Notes under the pieces: model-generated | What the model saw: the letters and a program-made list of their open reading frames with translations, nothing else | What the model was told of the DNA's origin: nothing | Databases searched by the model: none | Shown here: positions 16,796 to 25,187 of the stretch, piece by piece | How positions within the stretch are numbered: the stretch's first letter is position 1 | How the letters are laid out: each line of letters begins with the position of its first letter | Program-made: the position numbers and the translations under genes | Source of the DNA: Winogradskyella aurantia | GTDB taxonomy: Bacteria; Bacteroidota; Bacteroidia; Flavobacteriales; Flavobacteriaceae | DNA length: 64,000 bases | Direction of reading: 5' to 3' | Assembly: GCF_002266855.1 (NCBI RefSeq) | Contig: NZ_NGJN01000001.1 | Coordinates: 248,001 to 312,000, forward strand

Positions 16796-17947
16796 ATGAA
16801 ATTCCTTATAAAAACGCTTAAATTTATCGTTGTTTTACTGGCTCTTGCAGTAGTTGTATTATACCTCACGGATACAGATTATCTCCTTAAAGCCGTGCGA
16901 ACGATATATTTAAAAGGCCATACTACAGCTTATTTAGAAGACTACAAAGAATTTGATAATCAAATGATTGAAGCTAGCGATGAGCCTCTTCCTTGGCCAA
17001 ATCACAAAAATTACAATAGTGTTGAAGAAACTGAAACCCTGAAAGAGCTTAATAACAAATCAGGAACAATTGCATATGTCATCATTAAAAATGATAGCAT
17101 TTGGTTTGAGAATTATTACGATGGTTTTAGTGAAGATTCTAAGTCCAATAGTTTTTCAATGGCCAAAAGTTATGTGTCTGGACTAATGCAAAAGGCCATT
17201 CAAGATGGCTATATTCAAAGTTTAAACCAACCTGTTTGTGATTTTTTACCTGCCTTTTGCGATGGAAAAGCCGCAAAAATGACAGTTGGCGATTTATCAA
17301 GCATGAGTTCTGGCACCAATTGGGATGAAGCCTATTATTCACCTCTGTCCATCACAACTCGTGCCTACTTTGACGATGATTTGGCCAAAGTAATTAATGG
17401 TTTAAAAATGGATACTGATTCAGGAAAAAGTTTTAAATATGCCAGTGGTGATACACAAATGCTAGCTATGGTTATTGAAAAAGCCAGTGGAAAAAAGCTC
17501 TATAAGTATTTCGAAGAAAGCTTTTGGAAGCCTCTTGGGTCAGAACACCCAACTTTGTGGCAAGTTGATAGTAAGAACCACGATTTGGTAAAAGCCTATT
17601 GCTGTATTGCCAGCAATGCTAAAGATTTTGCACGCTACGGAAAATTATTTAAAGATCATGGGAAATGGAATGGGAAACAAATTTTAGATTCTTCTTTTGT
17701 TGCTAAATCGATAAAACCACGTTTTAACGATGGTCAAATGTATGGCTACGGCTGGTGGATTGCTAGCGTTAAGAACAAGGAGGTATTTTATATGCGGGGA
17801 CATCTGGGGCAATTAGTTATCGTAATACCTGAAGATAATCTAATAGTTGTAAGACTTGGACATACTATTACCAAAGCAAAGAATAATAACCATTCGCCTG
17901 ATTTTTATACCTTTATAGAGGAAGCTTATGAAATGATGAATAAATGA
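16796..17947 (+). CDS. Serine hydrolase of the beta-lactamase/NylB family
   Basis: A 383-residue protein with an N-terminal membrane anchor or signal (residues 6-24) and a penicillin-recognising serine hydrolase domain. The catalytic S-x-x-K is SFSMAKSY (Ser121, Lys124). The second motif Tyr215-Ala-Ser is in FKYASGDTQ, as in 6-aminohexanoate-dimer hydrolases, and RGHLGQLV forms the third. These features put it with class C-like esterases and amidases; a beta-lactam role is not implied. It overlaps the exonuclease gene by 4 nt. Confidence 0.88.
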   Translation: MKFLIKTLKFIVVLLALAVVVLYLTDTDYLLKAVRTIYLKGHTTAYLEDYKEFDNQMIEASDEPLPWPNHKNYNSVEETETLKELNNKSGTIAYVIIKNDSIWFENYYDGFSEDSKSNSFSMAKSYVSGLMQKAIQDGYIQSLNQPVCDFLPAFCDGKAAKMTVGDLSSMSSGTNWDEAYYSPLSITTRAYFDDDLAKVINGLKMDTDSGKSFKYASGDTQMLAMVIEKASGKKLYKYFEESFWKPLGSEHPTLWQVDSKNHDLVKAYCCIASNAKDFARYGKLFKDHGKWNGKQILDSSFVAKSIKPRFNDGQMYGYGWWIASVKNKEVFYMRGHLGQLVIVIPEDNLIVVRLGHTITKAKNNNHSPDFYTFIEEAYEMMNK

Positions 17948-18657
17948 TTAGCAAACTCAACTTAGAAAATATTCTATTTTTAGACATAGAAACGGTTCCG
18001 GAAACAGAACATTTCTCTGATTTAGATTCAACGAAACAAGACCTTTGGGATGCTAAATCGAGATACCAACGGAAAGATGATTTCACCGCAGAAGAGTTTT
18101 ATGATCGCGCCGGAATTTGGGCTGAATTTGGCAAAATTATATGTATTTCTGTTGGCTATTTTCATTTTGAAGGCGATATAAGGCAATTTAGGGTAACCTC
18201 TTTTTATGGTGATGAAGTTAAGATTTTAAAGGATTTTAAAAATCTTATAATCTCACATTTCAGTCAAAACAAACACCTCCTTTGTGCGCACAATGGAAAG
18301 GAATTTGACTTTCCATATATAGCCAGGCGTATGATTATTCATAATATTCAATTACCGTATAAACTAAATCTTTTTGGTAAGAAGCCGTGGGAAGTCCCTC
18401 ACTTAGACACCTTAGAACTGTGGAAATTTGGAGACTACAAAACCTACACCTCTCTTAAACTTTTGACCAACGTGCTAGGAATTCCATCGCCTAAAGAAGA
18501 TATAGATGGTAGTGAAGTCTATGCGGTTTATTATAAAGAGAATAACCTAGACCGGATCATTTCCTATTGTGAGCGAGACACTGTTGCCGTGGCTCAGATT
18601 CTGCTTCGCCTGAGGGGTGATGAGTTGTTGGATAGCAGCGAAATAAAACGTATTTAA
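17944..18657 (+). CDS. 3'-5' exonuclease of the DnaQ-like superfamily (PolB-like)
   Basis: A 237-residue protein with the three exonuclease motifs. Exo I is LFLDIETVPE (Asp14, Glu16), Exo II is AHNGKEFDFPYIARRM, and Exo III is YCERDTVAVAQILLRL. The family is annotated as predicted 3'-5' exonucleases related to the proofreading domain of family B polymerases. It stands alone without a polymerase domain, so a repair or processing role is likely; the substrate is not known. It starts in the ATGA overlap with the hydrolase gene. Confidence 0.88.
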   Translation: MISKLNLENILFLDIETVPETEHFSDLDSTKQDLWDAKSRYQRKDDFTAEEFYDRAGIWAEFGKIICISVGYFHFEGDIRQFRVTSFYGDEVKILKDFKNLIISHFSQNKHLLCAHNGKEFDFPYIARRMIIHNIQLPYKLNLFGKKPWEVPHLDTLELWKFGDYKTYTSLKLLTNVLGIPSPKEDIDGSEVYAVYYKENNLDRIISYCERDTVAVAQILLRLRGDELLDSSEIKRI

Positions 18658-18667
18658 TATCAAAGAA

Positions 18668-20359
18668 GTGTCAGATAAACGACTAGTTGTTGTTGATAAA
18701 CTTAATATTTCATTCTATAAAGATGAAATAGAAACCCAAATCATTAAGTCTATATCGTTCCATGTAAATTCTAATGAAATTGTTGCTATCGTAGGCGAAT
18801 CAGGTTCTGGCAAATCCATAACTTCTTTAGCTATTATGGGGCTATTACCAAAAGGGATTTCTAAAATTACCTCGGGTCATATAAATTTCAACAACCAAGA
18901 CCTTGTGGGTTTATCCGAAAAGCAATATCAAAAGATACGTGGACAAGATATTGCAATGATTTTTCAAGAACCGATGAGTTCTTTAAATCCATCTATGCGT
19001 TGTGGTAAGCAGGTGGAGGAAATTTTAAAGGAGCATACTAATCTGAATAAGGCTGAAATTACTTCTGAAGTCATGAGACTATTTGGTCAAGTAAAACTTC
19101 CTGCTCCTGAACGAATTTATAAAGCCTACCCACACGAAATATCTGGAGGACAAAAGCAACGTGTTATGATTGCTATGGCCATAGCTTGTAAACCTAAATT
19201 ACTTATAGCTGATGAACCAACTACGGCATTGGATGTTACCGTGCAAAAAGAAATTTTAGAACTACTAAAGCGAATACAGCAAGAAACCAAAATGAGTATC
19301 CTTTTTATTTCGCACGACTTATCACTTCTTTCAGAATTGGCTAATCGTGTAATTGTTATGTACAAAGGAGAAATAGTAGAGCAAAATACGGTTGAAAATA
19401 TTTTCAAGAATTCACAGCATAACTACACTAAGGCCTTAATTGGCGCACGGCCGTCGTCTAATTATAGACTAAGAACCTTACCGACTATATCTGATTTTAT
19501 GTCAGATTCAATTAATGAGGATATTATAACAGCAGAAGAAAGAAAACAAAAGCATAGAGAACTATATAAGCAACAACCTCTGCTAGAGGTTCTTGATGTT
19601 GAGAAAGAATACATCTCTAAAAGTAGTTGGTTTAGAAAAAAGGAAACTGTTAAAGCCGTGGGTGGTGTGAGCTTTAACATATACCCGGGTGAAACGGTTG
19701 GATTGGTTGGCGAATCTGGTTGTGGTAAATCAACACTTGGTAATGCTATTCTTCAATTAGATAAAGCAACCTCAGGAATTATTAAATACAAGGGTACAGA
19801 TATTACGCAACTCAATAAAAAAGCAATACGGAAATTAAGAAGAGAAATACAGATTATATTTCAAGATCCTTTCGCCTCTTTAAATCCTAGGCTTAAAGTT
19901 GGGGATGCCATTATCGAGCCCATGCAAGTTCATCATATTGGCAAGGGTTATAAAGACAGGAAAGAACGAGTAATGGATATATTGCATAAAGTTGGTTTAG
20001 ATAAGGAGGCTTTTCAGAGGTTTCCTCATGAATTTTCTGGTGGACAAAGACAGCGTATTGGTATAGCTAGAACTATCGCTTTACAACCAAAATTAATTAT
20101 ATGTGATGAATCCGTTTCGGCCTTGGATATATCTGTTCAAGCTCAAGTTTTAAATCTATTAAACGATTTAAAGGCTCAGTTTGGATTTACATATATTTTT
20201 ATTTCGCACGACCTAGCTGTAGTAAAGTACATGGCTGACCAACTTTTGGTGATGAATGAGGGGAAAATAGAAGAAATTGGAGAGGCTGATAGCATTTATG
20301 ATAATCCTCAAAAATCTTATACTAAAAAGTTAATAGCGGCTATTCCAAAAGGGTTTTAA
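18668..20359 (+). CDS. Fused dipeptide/oligopeptide ABC transporter ATPase (DppD-DppF type)
   Basis: A 563-residue protein made of two ABC ATPase domains. Domain 1 (about residues 5-265) has Walker A GESGSGKS, signature ISGGQKQR and Walker B LLIADEPTTALD. Domain 2 (about 305-563) has GESGCGKST, FSGGQRQR and IICDESVSALD. Both match the DppD/OppD and DppF/OppF families, fused as in GsiA/YejF proteins. The start is GTG at 18668. No permease or solute-binding protein gene is nearby, so its membrane partners are encoded elsewhere. Import of peptides is the family role; the real substrate is not shown. Confidence 0.92.
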   Translation: MSDKRLVVVDKLNISFYKDEIETQIIKSISFHVNSNEIVAIVGESGSGKSITSLAIMGLLPKGISKITSGHINFNNQDLVGLSEKQYQKIRGQDIAMIFQEPMSSLNPSMRCGKQVEEILKEHTNLNKAEITSEVMRLFGQVKLPAPERIYKAYPHEISGGQKQRVMIAMAIACKPKLLIADEPTTALDVTVQKEILELLKRIQQETKMSILFISHDLSLLSELANRVIVMYKGEIVEQNTVENIFKNSQHNYTKALIGARPSSNYRLRTLPTISDFMSDSINEDIITAEERKQKHRELYKQQPLLEVLDVEKEYISKSSWFRKKETVKAVGGVSFNIYPGETVGLVGESGCGKSTLGNAILQLDKATSGIIKYKGTDITQLNKKAIRKLRREIQIIFQDPFASLNPRLKVGDAIIEPMQVHHIGKGYKDRKERVMDILHKVGLDKEAFQRFPHEFSGGQRQRIGIARTIALQPKLIICDESVSALDISVQAQVLNLLNDLKAQFGFTYIFISHDLAVVKYMADQLLVMNEGKIEEIGEADSIYDNPQKSYTKKLIAAIPKGF

Positions 20360-20522
20360 ATTGATTAACCTTATAAAAGGAGACCAAAGCAGTTTTTTAA
20401 GTCTCACCAACGATAATCGCGCAGATTAATAATTGAAACAGACATATTTACCATTTTTACTAGTGGTGACTCTTAGATCAATCTTAAAACAGGTTGTTTA
20501 ATTAAATAAATAAGATTAATAA

Positions 20523-20568
20523 AAAAAGATATTTATGCTAGAAAAAATTATAGCATAAATATCTTTTT
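20523..20568. terminator. 18-bp perfect hairpin, probable bidirectional terminator
   Basis: The arms 20523-20540 and 20551-20568 are exact reverse complements around a 10-nt loop. Both ends are A/T tracts, so it can stop the ABC gene transcript on the plus strand and the small-gene transcript on the minus strand. The T tract is longer on the minus strand. Confidence 0.85.
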
Positions 20569-20673
20569 GGTCAATTTTAGGACGCTTGAGACTAACTGTA
20601 GGGTGTCCTTAAAATTTAAAATTGAACTACTTTCGTTAGTAGTAGGTTCTGGTAGATTTGGTTTTGTTCTCAT
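20548..20673 (-). CDS. Candidate 41-residue small protein
   Basis: A frame from ATG 20673 encodes a peptide starting MRTKPNLPEPTTNESSSIL and ending LTKKIFML. Its stop codon lies in the loop of the 18-bp terminator hairpin, which then serves as the transcript end on this strand. An operator-like inverted repeat (20704-20724) and direct repeats lie 10-60 nt upstream of the start. The first half is polar and Pro/Thr/Ser-rich and the second half is hydrophobic and basic. I do not recognise it and have no homologue; the frame could also be a chance one. Confidence 0.35.
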   Translation of the reverse strand: MRTKPNLPEPTTNESSSILNFKDTLQLVSSVLKLTKKIFML

Positions 20674-20703
20674 AAGTAATTATTTATGACAGATTTGGGG
20701 CAA

Positions 20704-20724
20704 ATCATAAATTAAGTTTATGAT
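20704..20724. promoter_or_regulatory. Operator-like inverted repeat upstream of the small gene
   Basis: ATCATAAA, a 5-nt spacer and TTTATGAT make a perfect 8-bp inverted repeat 31 nt upstream of the small frame's ATG. It overlaps one copy of a 16-bp direct repeat (20683-20698 and 20717-20732). This is a plausible protein-binding site; no regulator is assigned. Confidence 0.35.
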
Positions 20725-20858
20725 AGATTTGGTTATTTAAATTTGGGATTGCTAATATGACATATTTTTTATAAAAGTCAGTTTAAAAACATTATTAATC
20801 GATAAAATACATATTTTTTTAACATTTATAGTTTATAATTTAGAATTATCCTACAAAA

Positions 20859-20880
20859 AAGCCACTTAGAGGAGTGGCTT
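20859..20880 (-). terminator. Terminator of the CoA-transferase operon
   Basis: Arms AAGCCACT (20859-20866) and AGTGGCTT (20873-20880) with a 6-nt loop are followed on the minus strand by a T tract. It lies 21 nt past the scoB stop. Confidence 0.85.
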
Positions 20881-20900
20881 AAAGTTAAAAATATCTTTTA

Positions 20901-21554
20901 TTACAGTTTCATTTCAGGAATTTCACCTCTAACCATCAAATGACCTTCAGTTGCTTCCTTAATGGCTTCTACGGAAACTCCCGGCGCCCGTTCCAAAAGT
21001 TCAAATCCTCCTTCGGTCACTTCTATTACCGCCATATTTGTGACTATTTTTTTAACACAACCAACACCCGTTAACGGAAGGGTACACCTCTTTAGTAATT
21101 TAGAAGCCCCGGCTCTATTAGTATGCATCATTGCTACTATGATATTCTCTGCACTAGCAACCAGGTCCATAGCTCCACCCATGCCTTTAACCATTTTCCC
21201 TGGAATTTTCCAATTTGCGATATCCCCGTTTTCCGCAACTTCCATGGCCCCAAGAATTGTTAAGTCCACATGCTGTCCTCTAATCATTGAAAAACTCATT
21301 GCTGAATCAAAGAAACTTGCACCTGGCAAGGTTGTTATTGTTTGCTTTCCGGCATTAATTATATCAGGGTCTTCCTCTCCTTCGTATGGGAAGGGTCCCA
21401 TACCCAGAACACCATTTTCACTTTGGAACTCCACTTCAATATCATCTCTTACAAAATTGGCTACCAGTGTTGGTATACCAATACCCAAGTTAACATAATA
21501 ACCATCCTTAACTTCTTTGGCAATGCGTTTTGCTATTCCGTTTTTGTCTAACAT
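20901..21554 (-). CDS. scoB: 3-oxoacid CoA-transferase subunit B
   Basis: A 217-residue beta subunit of a succinyl-CoA:3-ketoacid (SCOT-type) CoA-transferase. The catalytic glutamate is Glu46 in VEFQSENGVLGMGPFP, the family's S-E-N-G motif. GIGIPTLVANF near residue 25 and DLTILGAMEVAENGDIANWK near 130 are also typical. It forms an alpha/beta enzyme with the gene 5 nt upstream. The pair moves CoA between succinyl-CoA and acetoacetate in ketone or branched-chain amino acid breakdown. The exact acid used cannot be read from sequence. Confidence 0.93.
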   Translation of the reverse strand: MLDKNGIAKRIAKEVKDGYYVNLGIGIPTLVANFVRDDIEVEFQSENGVLGMGPFPYEGEEDPDIINAGKQTITTLPGASFFDSAMSFSMIRGQHVDLTILGAMEVAENGDIANWKIPGKMVKGMGGAMDLVASAENIIVAMMHTNRAGASKLLKRCTLPLTGVGCVKKIVTNMAVIEVTEGGFELLERAPGVSVEAIKEATEGHLMVRGEIPEMKL

Positions 21555-21559
21555 AATTA

Positions 21560-22258
21560 TTAGCGTTGTCTAACTGTTCGTTGTTCTATACGTTTTTCGA
21601 AATGTGCCCCTTTAAATATGCGCTGAACAAAAATACCAGGAATGTGTATTTCATTAGGGTCTAACTCTCCGACAGGCACAAGCTCTTCAACTTCGGCTAC
21701 CGTTACCTTCGCAGCGCCACACATGTTAGGATTAAAATTTCGTGCCGTACCCTTAAACACCAAATTACCAGCAGCATCTCCTTTCCAAGCTTTTATAAAA
21801 CCAAAATCTGCATCAAAGGCCCGTTCCATAATATGCATCTTCCCATTGAACTCCCTTGTTTCTTTACCGTCTTGGACTTCCGTGCCATATCCAGCAGGTG
21901 TGTAGAAAGCAGGGATTCCTGCTTGGGCAGCTCTACAGCGTTCCGCTAATGTACCTTGTGGAATTAGTTCTACTTCCAATTCACCAGATAACATCTGACG
22001 CTCAAACTCGTCATTTTCGCCCACATAAGATGAAATCATTTTTTTTACCTGATTCTGTTGCAATAACAGTCCAAGACCAAAGTCATCGACACCAGCATTA
22101 TTAGATATACAGGTTAAGCCTTTAATGTTTAATCTTACCAATTCAGCTATGGCGTTTTCTGGAATACCTGAGAGCCCAAAACCACCAAACATAAAGGTCA
22201 TTCCATCCTTCACCCCTTTTAGGGCCTCAGAAACATTTGGTACTGTTTTATTAATCAT
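21560..22258 (-). CDS. scoA: 3-oxoacid CoA-transferase subunit A
   Basis: A 232-residue alpha subunit of the CoA-transferase, starting [19 protein letters not shown]. The glycine-rich [18 protein letters not shown] near residues 23-40 and [17 protein letters not shown] are family signatures, as is [19 protein letters not shown]. It lies 5 nt upstream of subunit B on the same strand, so the pair is one transcription unit ending at the terminator near 20870. Confidence 0.93.
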   Translation of the reverse strand: MINKTVPNVSEALKGVKDGMTFMFGGFGLSGIPENAIAELVRLNIKGLTCISNNAGVDDFGLGLLLQQNQVKKMISSYVGENDEFERQMLSGELEVELIPQGTLAERCRAAQAGIPAFYTPAGYGTEVQDGKETREFNGKMHIMERAFDADFGFIKAWKGDAAGNLVFKGTARNFNPNMCGAAKVTVAEVEELVPVGELDPNEIHIPGIFVQRIFKGAHFEKRIEQRTVRQR

Positions 22259-22347
22259 AAATCAATATTTATATCTGAAAAATACGAAAGAAAGACTAAT
22301 TTTTATATCACAACAGGCAGAGAATAAAGCTAAGATTTCAACAATTA

Positions 22348-24684
22348 TTAGAAATCCACATTTACCTCATCCTCCTTTTTATAATCAGCACCTAAATCGC
22401 CTTCATCCACCACATCGCAATCTACATTGATACTTAATTCTTCTGGTTTTTCAAACTCTTCCAATGACACATTAAGGGTATCATCGGCATAACACGACTT
22501 CATATAAAGCGCCCAAATTGGCAAGGCCATTGAGGCGCCTTGACCATAGGTGATTGACCCAAAATGTGCAGCCCTGTCTTCAGCTCCAACCCAAACACCC
22601 GTAACTAAATTGGGCACCATACCCATAAACCACCCATCACTCTGATTTTGGGTTGTTCCGGTTTTTCCGGCTATTGGATTAGTAAACTCATAAGGGTAGC
22701 CGGTAATTATTTCTTTATAAACAGGAACTTTTGAGGCCCAACTGTGCCTTAAGCGCTGACCTGAACCCGCTTGGGTAACGCCTTCCATAAGGTTCACCGT
22801 AACATAGGCAACTTCCTCACTTAGTACATCCTTACTTTCTGGAACGACTTGGTAAAGCACTGTTCCATTCTTATCTTCAATTCGAGTAACCAAGACTGGC
22901 TTATTGTAAACCCCTTTATTAGCAAAAGTAGAATAGGCGGCTACCATTTCATAAACACTAATATCTGGAGTGCCCAATGCAATAGCAGGTACTGGAAGAA
23001 TATCTTGCTCAACACCTAATTTTTTCGCCATTTCTACTACAGGCTGTGGTCCAATTTCGTTCATTAATCGGGCCGTAACGGTGTTCGTTGAACTTGCAAG
23101 GGCATCCTTTAAGGTTTGAACACCAGAATAATTTCCATCTGAATTTTTTGTCGTCCAAGGTTCTGGGTTACCAAATTTATTGGCTTCAATGGTTATAGCA
23201 GTCCTTGGAAACGAGTCACATGGTGAAACTTGTAATTGATCAATAGCCGTGGCATAAACAAAAGGCTTAAACGTAGATCCTACCTGGCGCTTACCTTGTT
23301 TTACCATATCGTATTTAAAATGCTTATAATCCATGCCGCCTACCCATACCTTTACATGGCCTGTTTGTGGATCCATTGACATCATACCTGGTCTGAGGAA
23401 TGACTTATAATACCGCATAGAATCAATAGGCTTCATAATCGTATCAACTTCCCCAACCTTACCGTCAATCCACTTAAAGACTGTCATTTCAATAGGTTTG
23501 TAAAATGACGCTTCAATTTCCTTGTCTGATTTTCCCTGATTTTTTAGAATTCGCCATCGCTCACCTCTCCGCATTCCGTTCTTTAATAATTTGTCTATTT
23601 CAGCGTTTTTTAATTCTAGAAATGGTGCTGTTGGATTGCGTTGTGGCGTATTTTGATGGTCAAACTCTGCTTGTAATCTAGGCATGTGTTGTGCAACTGC
23701 ATCTTCCGCATATTGTTGCATTCTGTAGTCTATGGTTGTGTAAATCTTGAGGCCGTCACTGTATAGATCATATTTACTGCCATCTGGTTTTCTGTTGTTT
23801 TCATCATTGATCCAGTCTTTCATAAAAGCTCTCAAGTATTCCCTAAAGTATGTCGCTAGACCCTCACGATGAGATTCTGGCGTGTATCGTAAATCTAACT
23901 CTGTATCTATTAATGAGTCCCTAACCTCTTCATTGATAAATTCATATTTAGCCATTTGAGCCAAAACCACATCACGTCTATTTTTGGTACCAACCGGATT
24001 GCGTCTCGGATTATACAGTGAGCTATTTTTTAACATACCTACAAGCATTGCAGATTCTTTTAAATCTAATTCACTAGGTTCTTTGCCAAAGTAAATACGT
24101 GCTGCTGAACGTATACCGTCTCCGTTATTTCCAAAATCATAAATATTAAAATATTGGGAAATGATTTCTTCTTTGGTATATTGACGTTCTAAACGGATAG
24201 CTATAATCCATTCCCTTACTTTCTGCAGGGCACGCTCTAATTTATTTTTAGAAACTTGGTCTGTAAATAGTTGTTTTGCTAATTGTTGTGATATTGTACT
24301 AGCACCGCCACCACGACCCGTTAAGGCGCGCAAGGTTCCTCTAGCATCTATTCCTGAATGAGAGTAATAACGAACATCTTCTGTAGCTATGAGGGCGTCA
24401 ATTAGATTTTGTGGCAAGTCCTCATATGCCACCGGTGTTCTATTATCATTGAAATAAAATTTACCGAGTGTTTTGCTATCAGAAGAAATAATTTCAGTAG
24501 CTAAATTGGTTTCTGGGTTTTCTAATCTGGTGTGGTCTGGCATTTCACCCAGAAATCCCCATGATGCAAAGAGAAATAATATCACGATAGCTAAAACCCC
24601 TCCTGCGAAAATCATCCAAAACCAACGTATATATTTTGAAAAATCGTCCGTTGATGTTTTAGTTGGTGTCTTTTTTTTTGCCAT
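22348..24684 (-). CDS. Penicillin-binding protein 1A (bifunctional transglycosylase/transpeptidase)
   Basis: A 778-residue class A PBP that polymerises and cross-links peptidoglycan. It has a short cytoplasmic tail, one membrane helix (about residues 22-45), and a GT51 transglycosylase domain with TEDVRYYSHSGID (catalytic Glu) and GASTISQQLAKQLF. The transpeptidase domain has S-x-x-K in GSTFKPF, S-x-N in SSTNTV and KTGT in GKTGTTQNQSDGWF. It ends in an acidic tail. It shares a strand and a 2-nt gap with gldH upstream, so the order ricT-gldH-PBP1A is likely one operon. Confidence 0.95.
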   Translation of the reverse strand: MAKKKTPTKTSTDDFSKYIRWFWMIFAGGVLAIVILFLFASWGFLGEMPDHTRLENPETNLATEIISSDSKTLGKFYFNDNRTPVAYEDLPQNLIDALIATEDVRYYSHSGIDARGTLRALTGRGGGASTISQQLAKQLFTDQVSKNKLERALQKVREWIIAIRLERQYTKEEIISQYFNIYDFGNNGDGIRSAARIYFGKEPSELDLKESAMLVGMLKNSSLYNPRRNPVGTKNRRDVVLAQMAKYEFINEEVRDSLIDTELDLRYTPESHREGLATYFREYLRAFMKDWINDENNRKPDGSKYDLYSDGLKIYTTIDYRMQQYAEDAVAQHMPRLQAEFDHQNTPQRNPTAPFLELKNAEIDKLLKNGMRRGERWRILKNQGKSDKEIEASFYKPIEMTVFKWIDGKVGEVDTIMKPIDSMRYYKSFLRPGMMSMDPQTGHVKVWVGGMDYKHFKYDMVKQGKRQVGSTFKPFVYATAIDQLQVSPCDSFPRTAITIEANKFGNPEPWTTKNSDGNYSGVQTLKDALASSTNTVTARLMNEIGPQPVVEMAKKLGVEQDILPVPAIALGTPDISVYEMVAAYSTFANKGVYNKPVLVTRIEDKNGTVLYQVVPESKDVLSEEVAYVTVNLMEGVTQAGSGQRLRHSWASKVPVYKEIITGYPYEFTNPIAGKTGTTQNQSDGWFMGMVPNLVTGVWVGAEDRAAHFGSITYGQGASMALPIWALYMKSCYADDTLNVSLEEFEKPEELSINVDCDVVDEGDLGADYKKEDEVNVDF

Positions 24685-24686
24685 GA

Positions 24687-25187
24687 TTACTTGTTTTCAA
24701 CTCTTTCTATTCTAAAGCCTACCTCAGTAACACCTTCTAGATTAACAATACCATTAACCTTACCATTGTTGCGCATAGCATGTTGCACATTTACAATGTA
24801 GTCGCCCTCCTCATCAAATCTAAAGATATCTTGATATCCTCTATACCAAAGTTTATTTTCCTTCACATCTGAAAACCCAGTCCCCAGTAGTTCACCATTA
24901 GGTTTGGCCATTTTATACTCTAAAGTATCCTTTAAGGTTTTTCCGTGGGGATACTGTAACTCTACAATGAGATAAAGGTTGTTGTAGTCGTAATCATTGT
25001 TATTTCTGAGATTGACAAACAGGTTATAACTCTGAGTCGTATCCGGCGCTGTAAACCTAAAACTTGCTACGGAATCCTTATGCCATTCGTTAGGGAATGA
25101 TTTATAGGTATCATAAACAGCTGCTGAATCGCAATTTGCTAATACGAAACAAAGTAAGACTACCAGTCTTTTAATTCTTCCTAGCAT
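24687..25187 (-). CDS. gldH: Gliding motility lipoprotein GldH
   Basis: A 166-residue lipoprotein required for gliding in Flavobacterium johnsoniae. The start is set at ATG 25187, giving MLGRIKRLVVLLCFVLANC as a lipoprotein signal with Cys19 as the acylated residue. The Asn before it is an unusual but tolerated lipobox residue. An earlier in-frame start would add 26 polar residues and spoil the signal. The mature part includes DTYKSFPNEWHKDSVASF and LWYRGYQDIFRF, typical of GldH. It overlaps the ricT 3' end by 17 nt. Confidence 0.88.
   Translation of the reverse strand: MLGRIKRLVVLLCFVLANCDSAAVYDTYKSFPNEWHKDSVASFRFTAPDTTQSYNLFVNLRNNNDYDYNNLYLIVELQYPHGKTLKDTLEYKMAKPNGELLGTGFSDVKENKLWYRGYQDIFRFDEEGDYIVNVQHAMRNNGKVNGIVNLEGVTEVGFRIERVENK

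Larger units (their letters stand above)
20360..20900. other. 541-bp noncoding stretch with hairpins, repeats and a candidate small gene
   Basis: Between the ABC gene and the CoA-transferase operon lie two strong hairpins, a candidate 41-codon frame on the minus strand, and repeats. TTTATGACAGATTTGG at 20683-20698 recurs with one mismatch at 20717-20732, and AGATTTGG occurs a third time at 20654-20661. ATCATAAA and TTTATGAT form an 8-bp inverted repeat at 20704-20724. No tRNA or recognised RNA family was seen. Confidence 0.7.

Noticed and set aside
16796-17947. Serine hydrolase as an antibiotic-resistance beta-lactamase
   Set aside because: The Tyr-Ala-Ser second motif and overall pattern fit NylB-type amidases/esterases better than class C beta-lactamases.
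20400-20460. Short minus-strand frame ending SIINLRDYRW
   Set aside because: About 16 codons, no promoter box or terminator, probably chance.
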